Below, in pieces: positions 42,108-51,287 of a stretch of 64,000 nt of DNA. A program made the translations under genes and the position numbers. A model generated the notes under the pieces. The model was not told the origin of the DNA and did no database searches. It saw nothing but the letters and a program-made list of their open reading frames with translations. Source of the DNA: Ichthyophis bannanicus (lineage: Eukaryota > Chordata > Amphibia > Gymnophiona > Ichthyophiidae); assembly GCA_033557465.1 (NCBI GenBank), contig CM066048.1, forward strand, positions 11,818,305-11,882,304, written 5' to 3'. How positions within the stretch are numbered: position 1 is the first letter of the stretch; every line of letters starts with the position of its first letter.

Positions 42108-43850
42108 CTAGTAGCCATCCGAGTCATAATGTTCCATAGCTGCAAGGCCTTCGAAAGCTGGTCTCGGTGGAGGCGGGAAAGCATCATGCTGGTCTTGCTC
42201 CCGTGTAGTTCGTACGGGTGCTCTTACACCCCTCGTGGATGGATATCTCCCTCGCCTTGTGTAACGATTTGGACACTCATTCTTCCAATGTCCCTCCTCT
42301 TTGCAGTAGGCACATTGAGTGGAGCCTAGGGGAAACCTCGGCCCCCCGTATCCGCGGCCTTGTCTTCGTCCCCTATTTTCTCCTCTGGCCCAGGCTGGAA
42401 CTGGTGGTCGCTCGGCTAGGGCGGCTGTTAGGAAGTCTGCCTTTTTCCTCATCCGACGCTCAGACTCTCGCTTCTGCTCCTGGTCAGGATTTACATATAT
42501 TTTTTGTGCTACTTCCATCAATTGTGTTGTATTCATGCCCGCAAACCCTTCCAGTTTCTGCAGCTTCCGCCGTATATCACCTTGTGCCTGTGCCACAAAG
42601 GCATTATTCACCATACGAAGATTCTCCTGGGCTGCTGGATCGTAGGGGGTGTATAATCGGTATGCTTCAGCCAGACGCTCATAAAATGCCGCCGGACTTT
42701 CATCAGGAAGCTGGAGAACTTCTGCGATTTTACTGATGTTCATAGCTCGTTGCCCCCCCTTCTTAAGGCCCTCTAGGAGCGCAGTCCGGAAACGAGTGAG
42801 AGCCACTGTTCCAACAGGGTCATTCGGGTCCCAGCGGGGATCTTTATTCGGGAAATCTGCCTCTGCCTGCTGCCGTGGATTTATAACTCCCTCATGGGCA
42901 GGATGTGTCTCCAGCCACTCGAGGGTGGCCCGTACAATGCGCGCTCGTTCTTCTGTATTGAATAAGGTGGAAAGCAATTGTTTAGTGTCCGACCAGGTAG
43001 GCTGGTGTGTTTGCATAATACTGGTCATAAGATCTGTCAGTTCTTGGGGCTTTTCAGTATAGGAGGCATAGTGGGTTTTCCAGTTCAACAGGTCCGTAGT
43101 GGAGAAAGGGACATAAATCAGGCTGGATGGTCCCACTGCCACCTGTCCAGTAGCATCAATATACGGGAGCCCCTGTACTTGTCGTAGTGGCAATTGGAGA
43201 TTATGCGACCGCAGGCGGTGGGCTACCGGGGTGGACGATTCAAGCTCAGCCTCTGTGCTCTCAGGGGAGGAGATGGTGGCACTGGAGGTGGTATCAGAAG
43301 TGGGAGGGGAATCTGAAGATGAGGGGCCGGAATCCGTAGAATCTTCCCTAAATCTGGCATCACCCATCCCGAGAGGAGGTCTTCCTGACCTTTCAGCTAT
43401 GGGCGGATTCTGTAGTGGTGCGGATGGGACATGGGGTTGAAGCAGAGGGAGGGGGCGTGGAGGAATATCTGGAGAGTCCCACCCCTGGTAGATAGGGGCG
43501 GGCGTCCATCCCTTTTGGCGACCGATGGCTGCCACCATTATTCTACACTGATCCTCGTGACAGCGCTGGAACCATCTTGGTCTGAGCTGGCATATGGCCA
43601 GCCATGAATCAATATATGGAAACTGATCAGGGTGCTCTTTTGCTACAATTTGATGGACCAAAGACACAGTGGCCAGGTCAGTGGACCCCTGGGGAGGCCA
43701 CAGCTTAACTAAGGCTGGCCATTCCCTCTCACAAAGAAAGGATAATCTGGAGGCGGAGAGGGGTACCCCGTAATCCTCTCTAAACCCAGATTTAAAATTG
43801 CGAAGCATGCACTGCAGGGGCGTTTTCACTTTTGACTTTCCCGACCCCAT
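42108..43850 (-). CDS. gag: Gag polyprotein, open frame, gammaretrovirus-like
   Basis: About 580 residues, near the usual gammaretroviral length. An in-frame Met two codons upstream (43856) exists, but the Met at 43850 is followed by GSGKS, a fitting N-myristoylation signal, so I prefer it. Residue numbers count from the upstream Met. A matrix-like N-terminus has FLCEREWPALVKLWP at 40-54. A proline- and serine-rich region spans 120-210. Capsid begins near 222, with the major homology region at about 362-410 (ESPAAFYERLAEAYRLYTPY). A charged KRESERRMRKK stretch precedes one zinc knuckle CAYCKEEGHWKNEC (515-528). A PPPP motif lies near 560; no PPPY. The terminator is UAG, in the same frame as protease. 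Confidence 0.9.
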   Translation of the reverse strand: MGSGKSKVKTPLQCMLRNFKSGFREDYGVPLSASRLSFLCEREWPALVKLWPPQGSTDLATVSLVHQIVAKEHPDQFPYIDSWLAICQLRPRWFQRCHEDQCRIMVAAIGRQKGWTPAPIYQGWDSPDIPPRPLPLLQPHVPSAPLQNPPIAERSGRPPLGMGDARFREDSTDSGPSSSDSPPTSDTTSSATISSPESTEAELESSTPVAHRLRSHNLQLPLRQVQGLPYIDATGQVAVGPSSLIYVPFSTTDLLNWKTHYASYTEKPQELTDLMTSIMQTHQPTWSDTKQLLSTLFNTEERARIVRATLEWLETHPAHEGVINPRQQAEADFPNKDPRWDPNDPVGTVALTRFRTALLEGLKKGGQRAMNISKIAEVLQLPDESPAAFYERLAEAYRLYTPYDPAAQENLRMVNNAFVAQAQGDIRRKLQKLEGFAGMNTTQLMEVAQKIYVNPDQEQKRESERRMRKKADFLTAALAERPPVPAWARGENRGRRQGRGYGGPRFPLGSTQCAYCKEEGHWKNECPNRYTRRGRYPSTRGVRAPVRTTREQDQHDAFPPPPRPAFEGLAAMEHYDSDGY

Positions 43851-43856
43851 GCTCAA

Positions 43857-45294
43857 ATTCTAGTTCAATGATTAAATGCAGTATACAGTGTGGATCTTCT
43901 AATCTAGTCTCAATTCAGGAGAATGCAATTTTAAAATACAGATCTTCTAATCCAATCTCAATTCAGGAAAAAAAACAATTTACAAAAGACGTCATCTAAT
44001 CTAATCTCAATTCAGGAAAAATTCAATTTACAAAATACACAGCATGAGATTTGATTTGGATAATTGTGATAAGTATAGCTAGCTATTTTAAAAATGTCCA
44101 CTAGATGGAGCTCCAGGATTTCTTTAACCATAAGGATAGTATGAGAAAATACAGCTAATGTCCACTAGATGGAGCTCCAGAATCACTTTAAGTGCTGCTC
44201 CTTTTAGTATCTCGGTGTAGCTTACACGTGGTCTTCACAAGATGGCTGCCTCCACGTGTGTTCCACACCGGCTTCAGCACTCTCGGTCCTCATGGCACTG
44301 CACAACTCCAGACACCGATTCAGCTGCTCCTGGACTTAAAAGAGGGGACAGGCATCGGGTCAAACAGCTCTGGATTTTAAAGGGAAGCAGGGGAACACAG
44401 ATCGGGACTCCCCGGGAACGGGAATGGTCTGGCACAAACAAAAAGGGACCAGCAGAGATAAGCGGCAGCAGGCCCGAAACGGACGCTCCAGCACACCGAG
44501 CCCTCACTCGCCGACCAGCAAACAACAAAAATCAAAGGGGGAGAGCCAGCCGGGCCGCGGCGCGCAAACAGCACACAGAGGAAAAATAATCAAAGGAGGC
44601 GAGCCACCGGGCCGTGGCGCGCAAACAGCACACAGAGGAAAATAATCAAAGGAGGAGAGCCACCGGGCCGCGGACAAATTGCGGTCAGTACAAAATTTTA
44701 ATAATAAGCTTGGGGCAAAAATATTTTAATAGCTTTGGCAGCGCTGCACTCTAAATACTTTTTAAGGGGCCCGAGGTGGCAAAGTTAAATTTATCCTGCA
44801 GATATTTACCGGTACTCGCAAGCGCCCCCCCCCCCTCCCTATTCCAACCAGATTTACCAGATACAGACAGGACGAGCAATGGTTTCAGGGCCACTAGGAC
44901 CCTTATTCGGACTGCTCATTGCGGGTGATCGGGCCGCTACAGGTTCACAGAAATTACCAGGATTTACAGATACAGAGTACAGAACTAGCCAAAACAGTAA
45001 GGTAGCAGTACTCACCAGAACTCTGATCAGACAGAAAGTTTGGATGCCAGTCTATCCAGCTGGTTTTCAATCGGGGGTCAGCCACAGGGACCGACTGACC
45101 AGACAAATCAAGGTGTCCTTCCGGAGCACAAAGTGGCCCGGGGCGCCAAGGACCGTTAATCACCTGGAGGGGCCAGTCCCTGACTGGTGGAGGCCCGATC
45201 CTGCAAAAAGCAGTAGTCTTCCCACCGTGGGTGTGATGAGAGAGGCTTTTCTTTTAATTTAATTTAATTTTGGGTGCCATCTGGGTCGCCAGAA
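43857..45294 (-). other. Proviral leader with internal tandem repeats
   Basis: A 1.4-kb untranslated region between primer-binding site and gag, long for a gammaretrovirus. It holds three copies of a repeat around 'atctcaattcagga' (43905-44035), two copies of 'tccactagatggagctcca' (44098 and 44161), and two to three GC-rich units of about 58 bp (44535-44675: gcgcgcaaacagcacacaga, then agccaccgggccg). Packaging and splice-donor signals were not identified. Confidence 0.6.
45277..45294 (-). promoter_or_regulatory. Candidate primer-binding site
   Basis: Downstream of the 5' LTR in sense the sequence is TTC TGGCGACCCAGATGGCAC. The part beginning TGG is where a tRNA 3' CCA end would pair. The cognate tRNA is unassigned; TGGCGA would fit a tRNA ending TCGCCA, as some Arg tRNAs do. 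Confidence 0.6.
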
Positions 45295-45742
45295 TGTAGC
45301 AGCCAATCAGCTTAAAGCTCTAATTCTCTCACTCACCCACAGAAGGAAAACTCACAGACAGGCTGGTATGCAAACAGGATCTTTTAATGTGCACACAGGC
45401 CCAGACAGAGAAACCAGCAATCTCCACAAGAATCTGAGCCCCGAGGGACGTCCTACAATGCCTTATATACAGTACAATTTTAAACTCATTCTATAATCTC
45501 ATTCGCCTCAGGTATTTTCTGTCCACCAATCAGTAGCCCCTGGGGAAGGTACCTGGGTGACCTGTCCAAACCAGTATGCTCTGGTCTGCTGATTTCTGGG
45601 CAAGGGGGTATTGTGCTCAGACCTGGAGTGGGGGAAGGGTGCCTACTGAAATCTTAATGTCTTCTCTTAGCAGGCTGATAGCCTCATGGCTTGGGGGAAG
45701 GGTCAGACTGATCACTTGTGTAAGAGCCTCATGGCTGCCTCA
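45295..45742 (-). repeat. 5' LTR of the provirus (promoter LTR)
   Basis: 448 bp, same length as the other LTR with three mismatches. TATATAAGG in sense (plus positions about 45463-45471) is the probable core promoter for the minus-strand genome. TG...CA ends are intact and the CTAT duplication follows at 45743. Confidence 0.9.
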
Positions 45743-46114
45743 CTATGGATAAACCTGGCTTAATGGGGAAAGGCAGTGTGGATTGAACAAGGGAGGTTAT
45801 GCCTTACTCATCTAGCAGGGCTCTTTAAAGAGGCGCTGTATTTCCTAGAATATAAGTCACGTTTTTTTTACATCCGGAAACGATGGTGCGACCTATAAAC
45901 TGAAACAACTTATCTAAGAAATTTACGCAGTGGAACATACCCTCTTGAAGTGGATATAAATACTCTCAACTTGCGCAGTGGACGGTCTTTCTCCATGGGC
46001 TCGCCACGCTACACCCAATGCTAGCAAGCAGATCAGCAGATTGGTAGGTACCTTTATCACACTCGCAAATAGCATACCAAATAGCATATGTGACGAATTT
46101 CAGTTACCAAAAAG

Positions 46115-47484
46115 ATGCTTTCTTTAACCCCACAAAAAATGGTGACACCAAAGGTGCGGAACTCATACACCGCGGAACTGAAAGTTATTCGTTACGCAGA
46201 AGAGCATGGTAACAGAGCCGCTGAACAAAGTTTTGGGATAAATGAGAAATTAGTTAGAGACTGGAGGAAGACGCAGGGGAAATTAACCTTGATGAAACGC
46301 AGCAAGAAGGCAAATCATGGTCGCAAAGCATGGTGGCCTGAATTGGAAGCACATCTGCTGCAGTTCATTGTAGAGCAGAGGGCCCAGGGCTGTGGACTGA
46401 AGCAGTTCAATTCAAAGCAGTTCATATCAAGAGGGAAATGAATATAGAGGGATTCAAGGCTGGTCATTCGTGGGGCTACCGATTCATGATAAGAAACAAA
46501 TTAAGCATTAGACAAAGAACAACCATGTGTCAGCAGCTCCCCACTGATTTCTTGGATGAAGTAGAGAATTTCAGGGAATTCGTAAACAAAAAAATGATTC
46601 ACACAGTACACAATGACACTGGATTTTATAATTAACATGGACGAGGTTCCCTTAACCTTTGACGTCCCATTAGGGAGAAGAGTCAGTCAAAAAGAGGTTA
46701 GAACAATAAATATTAGAACTACCGGACATGAAAAGACACGCTTTACTGTGGTGCTGGCCTGCTGCGCACGTGGAAAGAAGCTGCCACTTATGATTATATT
46801 CAAAAAGAAAACAACGCCGCGTGAAACTCTACCAACCAACGTTACTGTTGATGTGAATGAGAGAGGATGGATGGATGAGAGACAGAAATCACATCATGGA
46901 TAGCATGAGAGCCCATTTCACTGAAGACATAAAGAAGACAATAAAATCTCTGAACATTGTCCTGGTTATTATACCTGGTGGTATGACAAAAATGTTTCAA
47001 CCGCTTGACATTTCCGTCCACAGAAGGTGCATTTATTTATTTATTTTATTTATTTATTTGGTTTCATATACTGCGCTATTTTGAATCAGCGCGGTTCACA
47101 TTGTAACAGCTCGATATATTGAACAGGGTACATAGAACTTCGAACTTGGTATATAAAAGCCGTGTTGCGTTGCCTATGGGAAAACTGGATGTGCCACGGA
47201 AAACACAGTTTCACGGCTACCGGCCGTATGTGCCACACCACTTTTCCAGAAGTTACCGGGTGGGTTGCGACAGCATGATGGGGGGAGGTGTGAGCGATAA
47301 AATAATCAAATTAGGTTTTGTGACGGCTGAGATACTAAAGAGCCCCGATAACCATGAAGATGCACACGATGAAGACGAAGATGACAATAACAAACATGAA
47401 TTGGCACATAAAACTGCAGAACTATTTCACAGCGACACCGAAGATGAGGACTTCAACGACTTCCCCAAGAGTGAAACAGAATAA
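46115..47484 (+). pseudogene. pogo-type transposase, broken
   Basis: The N-terminal Brinker-like DNA-binding domain reads SYTAELKVIRYAEEHGNRAA, then FGINEKLVRDWRK (46160-46275). CENP-B-like HTH remnants follow (FKAGHSWGYRFMIRN, 46453-46500). The DDE domain starts INMDEVPLTFDVP (first Asp, about 46635), with GHEKTRFTVVLACCARGKKL. After a frameshift come IMDSMRAHF and VIIPGGMTKMFQPLDISV (46890-47020). A tail fragment interrupts at about 47030. The acidic C-terminus at 47300-47484 (DEDEDDNN, HSDTEDEDF) follows, with the region carrying the third catalytic residue apparently lost. Confidence 0.85.
47027..47155 (-). mobile_element. SINE/L2 tail fragment in pogo transposase
   Basis: The plus strand begins with (ATTT)n and the antisense tail block 'tactgcgctattttgaatca' + 'gcgcggttcacattg', parallel to the SINE-1 tail. 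Confidence 0.65.
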
Positions 47485-47835
47485 ATCCGATGTTGAATGA
47501 GTATTATTGTAAAGTGAAAGTGACACAGAATAAATCCAGTTTTTAGAAACGGCAATGTTGTCTTGCGCTTTATTTTCTGTACTTGCATCCTATACACAGG
47601 GGCGACTTATACTATAAATTTACATGCGAAAAAGTAAAATTGAGCCACTGCGACGTGTAAACAGGGGTGATTTATAATCCAGGAAATATGGTAAATGAGC
47701 ACAGAGATAAAAGTGAACAGATCAATATAATGTATTTGGATTTTCAGAAAATATTTGATAAAGTCCCTCTGAAGACTCCTCTGGAAAGTAAAAAGTCATG
47801 AGCTAGAAGGTGAAAGGAGTTATTTTAGAAACCTT

Positions 47836-48241
47836 GGGCCTGATATTCAGTGGCAGCGGCAACTAGCGCGAGTACAGCGCCTAGCTGTCGCTGCTGAAAA
47901 CTTAACCTAGATATTCAATGCCTGGACCGTAGCTGGCCAACGGCATTGACTATCTGGGCTTGCCACACAGCCGTGCAGAAGCTAACCGTGCAGCGGTGAT
48001 ATTCAGCCACGGTTATCTTCCATGGCAGAGTTAGGACGGCTTTAGCTGTGCCTGACCTTCGCCACTGAATATCACTGTTGTCCGTTTGTCCTTGGAACAC
48101 CCCCGACATGTCTCGACGGTTAACATAGTGGCATTACTCAGGGATATTCAGTGGCGCTAACCGTGTCGGTGCCGCTGAATGACCCGCTTAGGGACATTTA
48201 CACGGTTTGCAGCTCTGTAAATGCCTTGCAATATCGGGCCT
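47836..48241. mobile_element. PIF/Harbinger-like MITE, copy 2
   Basis: 406 bp, ends GGGCCTGATATT and AATATCGGGCCT, flanked by CTT (47833-47835 and 48242-48244). Internally parallel to copy 1 (cagcggcaactagcgcgagt, gctgaaaacttaacc, ggtgatattcagcc). It follows the CR1 copy E fragment directly. Confidence 0.75.
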
Positions 48242-48244
48242 CTT

Positions 48245-48767
48245 ACTCACAATTTTCAAGTGTAAAATTGGCCATTTCAGAAAACGATGAATTTATGCAT
48301 GGATGTCCTTATTATGTAGAACTTGAAAGGGGGCTTTCAGGGGTTTGCTTAGGGATCGATCCGAGTGGGTCAAAAATCTACATGTGTTGCCCATTTCATA
48401 TAGGGAATGCACATATATGGCTGCAGTCACCCTCACTAGGCTTTCAGTTGCTCCCTAGTTCATAGAGGCTTTTAAAAGTGCTTGTTTTGGCCAGCCCTTT
48501 ACAGGAGAGATTAAGGGGGTTAGTAGCATCTGTAGTTAACTAGTAGCTTCTACATGTAAGTCTGATCACCTACCCATGGAAATTGCCGAAGTTCCCCCAT
48601 TGATTTTGCCCATGTGTAGATTTGTAGAATCTCTCCTGGGATTCTATGAGTTAGCAAACACACCCTTAGAAAAGGGTCCATGTTTAGCAGAGTCTTTTCT
48701 AAAATGTTGCTGGAATTGTATCTGTCGTGACCTCGACCTCTCAATTCCGATCTCCAGGGCCGGCCCA
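48245..48767. other. Unassigned
   Basis: No element recognised. Confidence 0.35.
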
Positions 48768-48976
48768 TCCATAGAGAACAGCAACCTTGGGCCAGAAGGT
48801 GCTCCTTGTGGTCTTGGGCAAGCCAATTAACCCTCCATTGCCCATGTTCCCTGTAAGTATTAGTGTATGTGTCTCATATCCCCTCATGGTAAATGTATCC
48901 CCCATTTGTGTGGTGACCACTTTAATTGAAGGATAAGGTGGTATACAAAACTGTCTAAATAAATAAATAAATAAAA
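48768..48976 (+). mobile_element. CORE-SINE (SINE-1) fragment, internally deleted
   Basis: 'gagaacagcaaccttgggcc' and the CORE 'gtcttgggcaagccaattaa' match SINE-1. The tail here (ggataaggtggtatacaaaa, then (AAAT)n) is an L2-type tail that differs from other SINE-1 copies. The tRNA head is missing. Confidence 0.7.
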
Positions 48977-49234
48977 TTGTGCGATAATGTTGTTCGCACA
49001 GGACCCCGCGCAAACACCATTATGGCACACCAGACAGCTTCAGAGGCTGTTTCTGTGAAGCCGCAATTGCTGGGAAAGCATTCGTGGCTTCACATAAACA
49101 GCTGCCAGTGTGAGGGAAAATGATCTTCATGCTGGCGGTTGTACAGAGGTAGCCGGGGCCTCGCGCGGGCTTCCCCGGCTCCCTCTGAAGTCCCTCAGAC
49201 AGCCGTGGGGCTGGTCAGGGAGGGGGAGAAGGCC

Positions 49235-49877
49235 AAGGACTGGATGGGCTGTGATGGGGGGGGGAACCTGGACTGGAAATGGGCTATGGGGGGTGGGGGA
49301 ACGTGGACTGGAAATGGGCTGTGATGGGAGGGGGAACGTGGACTGGAAATGGGCTGTGATGGGAGGGGAACCTGGACTGGAAATGGGCTATGGTGGGGGG
49401 GAACTTGGACAGGAAAATGTCTGTGATGCGTGGGGGGCTAGGACTGAAAATGGGCTGTGATGGTGGGGGGGGGGGCCTAGGACTGGAAATAGGCTGTGAT
49501 GGTGGGGGGGGGGGGCTAGGACTGGAAAGAGACTGTGATGGGGGGACATGGACTGGAAATGGGCTGTGATTGGGGGGGCTAGGACTGGAAATGGGCTGTG
49601 ATGGGAGGGCTAGCACTGGAAATGGGCTGATGGGGGCAGGAATAGGACTGGAAGTGGGCTGACGAGGGGGCTAGGATTGGAAATTGGCTGATGGGGGAGC
49701 TTGGAGTGGAAATTGGCTGATGGCTGGAATGGAACTGGAAAAGAGCATATGTGGGGCTAGGACTGGAAATGGGCTGATAAGGAGCTGGAATAGGACTAGA
49801 AATGGGCTGATGGGGGGAGCTTGGACTGCAAATGGGTGATGGGCTAGAATAGGACTGGAAATGGGCTGATGTGGGGG
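49235..49877. repeat. Purine-rich minisatellite, about 30-36-bp unit
   Basis: Unit 'ggactggaaatgggctgtga' + 'tggggggg' + 'ctag/aac', roughly 18-20 copies of uneven length with variable G-runs. It resumes after a hAT-like MITE at 50222 to about 50320 (gactgggactagaagggagc). A few units of the same repeat are at 24150-24235. Confidence 0.9.
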
Positions 49878-50221
49878 CAGGACTGTACTGAGCCCTGTGC
49901 GAGCGGTGCGGCCACACAGGGTGCAAAGACATAAGGGGCGCATTTCGGCTCTCTGCCGTTGCCTGCCATTGCCACTTTAGCGGCGGCAGGCAGCACCAGA
50001 GAGCCGAAATGCGTCCCTTAAGTCTTCTCGCCGGCACACTAAGCAGGTCTGGTCTCTCCGGGAGGGTCCAGACCTGCTTAGTGTGCCGGCGACTTGCACA
50101 TCGGGTGCATGCCTCTTCTCTCCCGCCCCCATAAAGTGGCTAGATGGAGGTGCAAGAGGGGGGGGGCATGTGCCCATTGTGCAACTTGCACAGGGCGCTT
50201 TTCAGCATCGGTACGGCCCTG
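49878..50221. mobile_element. hAT-like MITE with two hairpins, copy 1
   Basis: 344 bp, ends CAGGACTGTACTGA and (complement of the right end) CAGGGCCGTACCGA. Flanks TGTGGGGG and TGTGACGG are a possible 8-bp duplication with two mismatches. Inside are two stems. An imperfect one covers 49932-50020. A perfect 23-bp one joins 50030-50052 to 50068-50090 around a 15-nt loop. Related to 58628-58813. Confidence 0.7.
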
Positions 50222-50321
50222 TGTGACGGCATGGGAGACTGGGACTAGAAGGGAGCGGATGCTGGGTGGGTCTAGAACTATAAGGGAGCTGATTTTGGGG
50301 GAGGACTAGAAGGGGATGGGG

Positions 50322-51287
50322 ATGGGGAATGAGAATGGAGAGGGGAAAAGATATTTTGTGTGGAAGAAAAGTCTACAATGGGCCGGGTATTGAGAGAGTA
50401 AGAGGGGCTTGAGAATGGAAGGGTGAAATTTGAGGGGATGATAAAGGAATAAGGAAAGAAATGGGGAAAGAGCAAAAGGGAAATGATCAGTATGTTAAAG
50501 CAGATATAGAGAGAGGATGGAAAACATCTAAAAGAGAAGAAAGGACAAATGGATAGCTCGCAGAAGACACGAAGAAACCAGAAGAAAGTGACTGGAGCAA
50601 TTGCAACTGAAAAATAAAATGCCCAAACAGAAGGTAGAAAAATACTTTTTATTTTGAATTTATTAACTGGAATATGTCTTGTCTGGGAAGTGTGTATTGC
50701 TAACATCTTTGCGTTTTTGTTTAGTGCAAGAGAAAATTACTTTATAGTTTTATTTCTCCAGTGTTGTACATTTCATGTTTGGCTTTTGGGGTTCCCTTGT
50801 TCTTTGTGTGGTGATGGTCTATGTTCTGTGTAACCAAGCTGAGGTATTCTGTTCATGTAGTTTCTATTTGACCATGTCACTTGTTCTCTTTCCCCAGTAG
50901 GAGATGCATTGGTATTCTCTAAGATGTATTGGTTTAATATTTGCAGTGTTGCCTTTTGATAGGTAGGGTTTGGTGCTTTGTGAGTCCTGGTAGTGCTGTT
51001 ATGATACGGTGGATTTGCTATGGGTTCTAAATGATCAGTGTTTGTAGTACTTCCTAATGGGCATGGTGGTTGTCACTGCAATATAGTAATGTAGAAATCT
51101 GTTAGTCTTTCTTTATCCAGACACTCATTAAGAGGCATGTTTACTAAAAGTGCATGTTAATAATATGCTAATATTTATGCAAATCAGACTCCTTATGCAA
51201 ATGAGGCCATGCAATTAATCTCTGCACATGGCCCCGCACCCCCCTTGGGCCGCCCCTGCCAATCTCCATATTCTATCTAAAATATGC
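50322..51287. other. Unassigned; shared block at 51130-51260
   Basis: AG-rich then AT-rich. Positions 51170-51257 (tatgcaaatgaggccatgca, ctctgcacatggcccc, gccgcccctg) repeat a block at 24285-24373. Otherwise nothing recognised. Confidence 0.4.

Larger units (their letters stand above)
40389..45742 (-). mobile_element. Gammaretrovirus-like provirus, young but internally deleted
   Basis: A 5354-bp provirus on the minus strand between CTAT duplications (40385-40388 and 45743-45746). The 448-bp LTRs differ at three positions by my reading. In order: 5' LTR, primer-binding site, 1.4-kb leader, gag with open frame, protease, RT N-terminus fused to RNase H, polypurine tract, 3' LTR. The RT core, integrase and env are absent. 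Gag motifs, one zinc knuckle, a UAG between gag and pro in one frame, and the 4-bp duplication fit a gammaretroviral (class I) relative. Confidence 0.9.
45841..47686 (+). mobile_element. pogo/Tigger-like DNA transposon
   Basis: Flanked by TA (45839-45840 and 47687-47688). Inverted ends are TTTCCTAGAATATAAGTCAC on the left and, on the complementary strand at the right, TTTCCTGGATTATAAATCAC. It encodes a broken transposase and carries a short SINE-like tail insertion. It lies in the same CR1 as the provirus, 98 bp from the proviral end. Confidence 0.85.
40298..47832 (+). mobile_element. CR1 copy E, host of provirus and pogo element
   Basis: CR1 RT pieces at 40298-40388 (GGPSNYRPVSL-like), 45743-45840 (HGLM...TREVMPYSS-like) and 47689-47832 (NIMYLDFQKIFDKVPL) are collinear with the copy at 60660-60930. 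The gaps are filled by a provirus with a 4-bp duplication and a pogo element with TA duplication. Confidence 0.8.

Noticed and set aside
44242..44645. Open frames in the proviral leader as accessory genes
   Set aside because: They fall in GC-rich tandem repeats on the wrong or both strands and have no domain.
49139..49616. Glycine/tryptophan-rich and proline/serine-rich frames
   Set aside because: Produced by the purine-rich minisatellite on opposite strands.
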